Below are positions 6,117 through 7,228 of a stretch of DNA of 7,228 nt, piece after piece. Within the stretch, counting starts at the first letter, position 1. Each line of letters opens with the position of its first letter. The DNA comes from ZC4RG30 sp964417875. GTDB lineage: Bacteria > Pseudomonadota > Gammaproteobacteria > Steroidobacterales > Steroidobacteraceae. The position numbers were made by a program, and so were the translations under genes. Where the stretch lies: assembly GCA_964417875.1 (NCBI GenBank), contig CAYQJU010000108.1, positions 1 through 7,228 of the forward strand. Reading direction: 5' to 3'. The notes beneath the pieces are model-generated. The model was given only the letters and a program-made list of their open reading frames with translations, was not told the DNA's origin and did not search any database.

Positions 6117-6430
6117 ATGAAAACTGTAGCTGGAACCTGTGTCCTCGCCGTAGCGCTCTTCTCGGTACTGTCTTCCGTGCCGGCCGCCAATCCCGAAACC
6201 GAGGGCGACACGTCTCCGCGGATAACTGGTTTCCCGTCGGCGATAACGTGGGAGTTGTCATGATTGAAGGTGAGCAGTTAGTGAGCGCGCCACCTGCAGC
6301 GATCGATTTGCGCGGTTCGGGAGCCGGAGGGCGCAACCTTACAATGGTGTCGCCGGCGACAGGGCACCTCGTGGTCAGGAAGGAGGGTCGCTGGATTCGG
6401 CTGCAGCTTGTGGGTTCGGGCGTCGAGTAG
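6117..6430 (+). pseudogene. Small secreted protein gene with a -1 frame break
   Basis: The ATG at 6117 opens a Sec signal peptide (MKTVAGTCVLAVALFSVLSS, then VPAA as likely cleavage region), but that frame stops at 6261-6263 after 48 codons. The protein-like sequence continues in the -1 frame (NWFPVGDNVGVVMIEGEQ, and later VSPATGHLVVRKEGRWIRLQ) to the TAG at 6428-6430. Joining the frames near 6230 gives about 104 residues with a mature part of roughly 80. I recognise no family. Explanations are a one-base deletion (mutation or sequencing error), slippage at T TTC CCG (6230-6236), which has the right phase for -1 frameshifting, or reinitiation at the ATGA (6260-6263), giving a separate 56-residue protein. 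The first is the simplest. The gene diverges from the cysteine-rich unit and may belong with it. Confidence 0.6.
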
Positions 6431-6493
6431 CGGGTCTCGACCACTTCGCACGATCCCTCCAAGCCGCCGCCCGACGCCGCGGCAAATTGGTCG
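6431..6493. other. Convergent intergenic space, nothing recognised
   Basis: Sixty-three bases separate the TAG of the secreted-protein gene from the stop of the convergent DUF3617 gene. I see no T tract and no stable hairpin that would make a convincing terminator for either strand. Confidence 0.5.
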
Positions 6494-7015
6494 CTACTCC
6501 ACGTCGCCGCAGGCCGCAGCCTGCCACTTCGCCTCGAACTTCATGTCCATCTTTCCCTGCGGCAGCGAGGCTTCCATCGTGCCGCGCACGTTCGAGTCGT
6601 TGATCACCTCGATCTGCATGCGGCCGGAAGTGGGCGTGCCGCCGGCGTTGCACCTGAAAGTGAATTCCTGCCGCTTCGACGTCGAGGACACCTCCGTCAC
6701 GTCGCACTGCTCGCCGGCTTCCTCCATCGACTGACGGAACGAGCGGCCGTCGAGGTCCTCTTCATTGATGCAGGACTGGTCGGTCTGGGTGCGCGGAGCA
6801 CCCACACCCATCTGCTTCATCATCTGTTCCAGCTGCGCGCGCTGTTCGGCCGGCAGCTGCTGCAGCTGCTCGGTGGGCAGCGACACGCCGGTGATCTGGA
6901 AGGTGGCGGTGTTCTCCCACAGTCCGGTCTTCACTGCCAGACGCTCGGCGGCCAGCAGCGGCAGCGCGATGGCGATGGCGGCGGCTCCAATGATGATGTT
7001 TCGGCGTTGGGTCAT
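6494..7015 (-). CDS. DUF3617 domain-containing periplasmic protein
   Basis: The 173-residue product starts with a signal peptide (MTQRRN, then hydrophobic IIIGAAAIAIALPLLA, cleavage near LLAAE). The mature part has the DUF3617 layout: an opening strand VKTGLWENTATFQITG, a Gln-rich helical insert (about residues 47-70), a conserved SCINEEDL, a CDVTEV strand, FTFRCNAGG and a closing strand region with a final cysteine near the C-terminus. Four cysteines in the mature part could form two disulfides in the periplasm. The function of DUF3617 proteins is unknown; they are common in Proteobacteria. The ATG at 7015 is the only start that keeps the signal peptide; only a weak GGA lies upstream. The gene is divergent from rnpB and base composition returns here to the GC-rich level of the housekeeping genes. 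Confidence 0.9.
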   Translation of the reverse strand: MTQRRNIIIGAAAIAIALPLLAAERLAVKTGLWENTATFQITGVSLPTEQLQQLPAEQRAQLEQMMKQMGVGAPRTQTDQSCINEEDLDGRSFRQSMEEAGEQCDVTEVSSTSKRQEFTFRCNAGGTPTSGRMQIEVINDSNVRGTMEASLPQGKMDMKFEAKWQAAACGDVE

Positions 7016-7048
7016 GGCGGTTCATCCGGTGCGTAGGTCGGGGCGTTG

Positions 7049-7078
7049 ATTCTCCCCGCGGTGTGCTTGCGCGGGCAA
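7049..7078 (-). promoter_or_regulatory. Possible promoter of the DUF3617 gene
   Basis: On the minus strand TTGCCC (7078-7073) and GAGAAT (7054-7049) match the -35 and -10 consensus at 4 of 6 positions each with an 18-bp spacer. The transcript would have a leader of about 27 nt. The -35 lies in the right arm of the hairpin at 7065-7080. This is a pattern match only. Confidence 0.35.
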
Positions 7079-7092
7079 GCGCGCCGGCGCGC
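7065..7092. repeat. Hairpin plus 14-bp palindrome upstream of rnpB
   Basis: GCTTGC (7065-7070) and GCAAGC (7075-7080) form a 6-bp stem around GCGG. It overlaps by two bases the perfect palindrome GCGCGCCGGCGCGC (7079-7092). No T tract follows, so this is not a classical terminator. It occupies the region where rnpB and DUF3617 promoters should lie. Confidence 0.5.
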
Positions 7093-7112
7093 GGGCTGGT
7101 AGTGTTGCGCCC

Positions 7113-7228
7113 GGAGCTGGCCAGGCAATCGCCGCGAACCGTCAGGTTCGGGGAGGAAAGTCCGGGCTCCGGTGGACAGGGTGCCAGGTAACGCCTGGGG
7201 GGCGTGAGCCCACGGAAAGTGCAACAGA
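7113..7228 (+). ncRNA. rnpB: RNase P RNA, bacterial class A, 5' part (truncated by window end)
   Basis: This is the catalytic RNA of RNase P, which removes 5' leaders from tRNA precursors. The 5' end (GGAGCTGGCCAGGCAATCGC) parallels E. coli GAAGCTGACCAGACAGTCGC. The universally conserved core follows: GAGGAAAGTCCGGGCTCC at 7153-7170, then GGGTGCCAGGTAACGCCTGG and a closing AGTGCAACAGA at the window end. P3 is a simple short hairpin (CGAACC, GTCA loop, GGTTCG; 7135-7150), much shorter than in E. coli. The start at 7113 is by alignment and may be off by a few bases. A weak TAGTGT (7100-7105) followed by the GC-rich stretch TGCGCCC could be its -10 and discriminator. The 3' two thirds lie outside the window. 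Confidence 0.95.

Noticed and set aside
6408..7049. Plus-strand open frames opposite the DUF3617 gene
   Set aside because: Shadows of a well-supported minus-strand gene with signal peptide and conserved cysteines.
7135..7150. Short P3 helix in RNase P RNA as an anomaly
   Set aside because: Short P3 hairpins occur in other non-enteric gammaproteobacterial RNase P RNAs, as far as I recall, so this is ordinary variation.

Overview
The window reads as chromosomal DNA of a GC-rich gammaproteobacterium other than an enteric. The gene order sspA-sspB, yraN-lpoA, rsmI and rnpB is, from memory, the order seen in Pseudomonas-type genomes, and LpoA is a gammaproteobacterial protein. One 60-base line inside rsmI is 80% GC. 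I cannot name a genus from this sequence alone.

Layout, left to right. At 1-813 (+) are the 3' end of sspA (RNA polymerase-associated stress regulator) and sspB (ClpXP adaptor), with overlapping ends. After a 48-bp convergent gap holding a hairpin, yraN and lpoA occupy 862-3127 (-). LpoA is the outer-membrane lipoprotein activator of PBP1A and YraN is a nuclease-fold protein. Only 15 bp separate lpoA from the divergent rsmI at 3143-4009 (+), which encodes the 16S rRNA C1402 2'-O-methyltransferase. rsmI overlaps by 4 bp a ModA-like binding protein that has no signal peptide (4006-4701), and this unit ends in a strong intrinsic terminator (4712-4768).

From about 4780 to 6430 the sequence changes. 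It is AT-richer (two sampled 60-base lines are 48% and 50% GC) and holds genes I do not recognise. On the minus strand a two-gene unit encodes a secreted protein with 12 cysteines in 75 mature residues, followed by a membrane-anchored or secreted 254-residue protein. A 100-N assembly gap (5818-5917) cuts the 5' end of the cysteine-rich gene. Divergent from it, a small secreted protein starts at 6117 with an excellent ribosome binding site, but its reading frame breaks near 6230.

Conserved sequence returns with a DUF3617 protein (6494-7015, -) and the 5' part of rnpB, the RNase P RNA (about 7113 to the window end, +).

The flanks are housekeeping functions: proteolysis and stress response, cell-wall synthesis, rRNA modification and tRNA processing. 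The middle looks like an accessory insertion between rsmI and rnpB and is the best place in this window to look for something undescribed.
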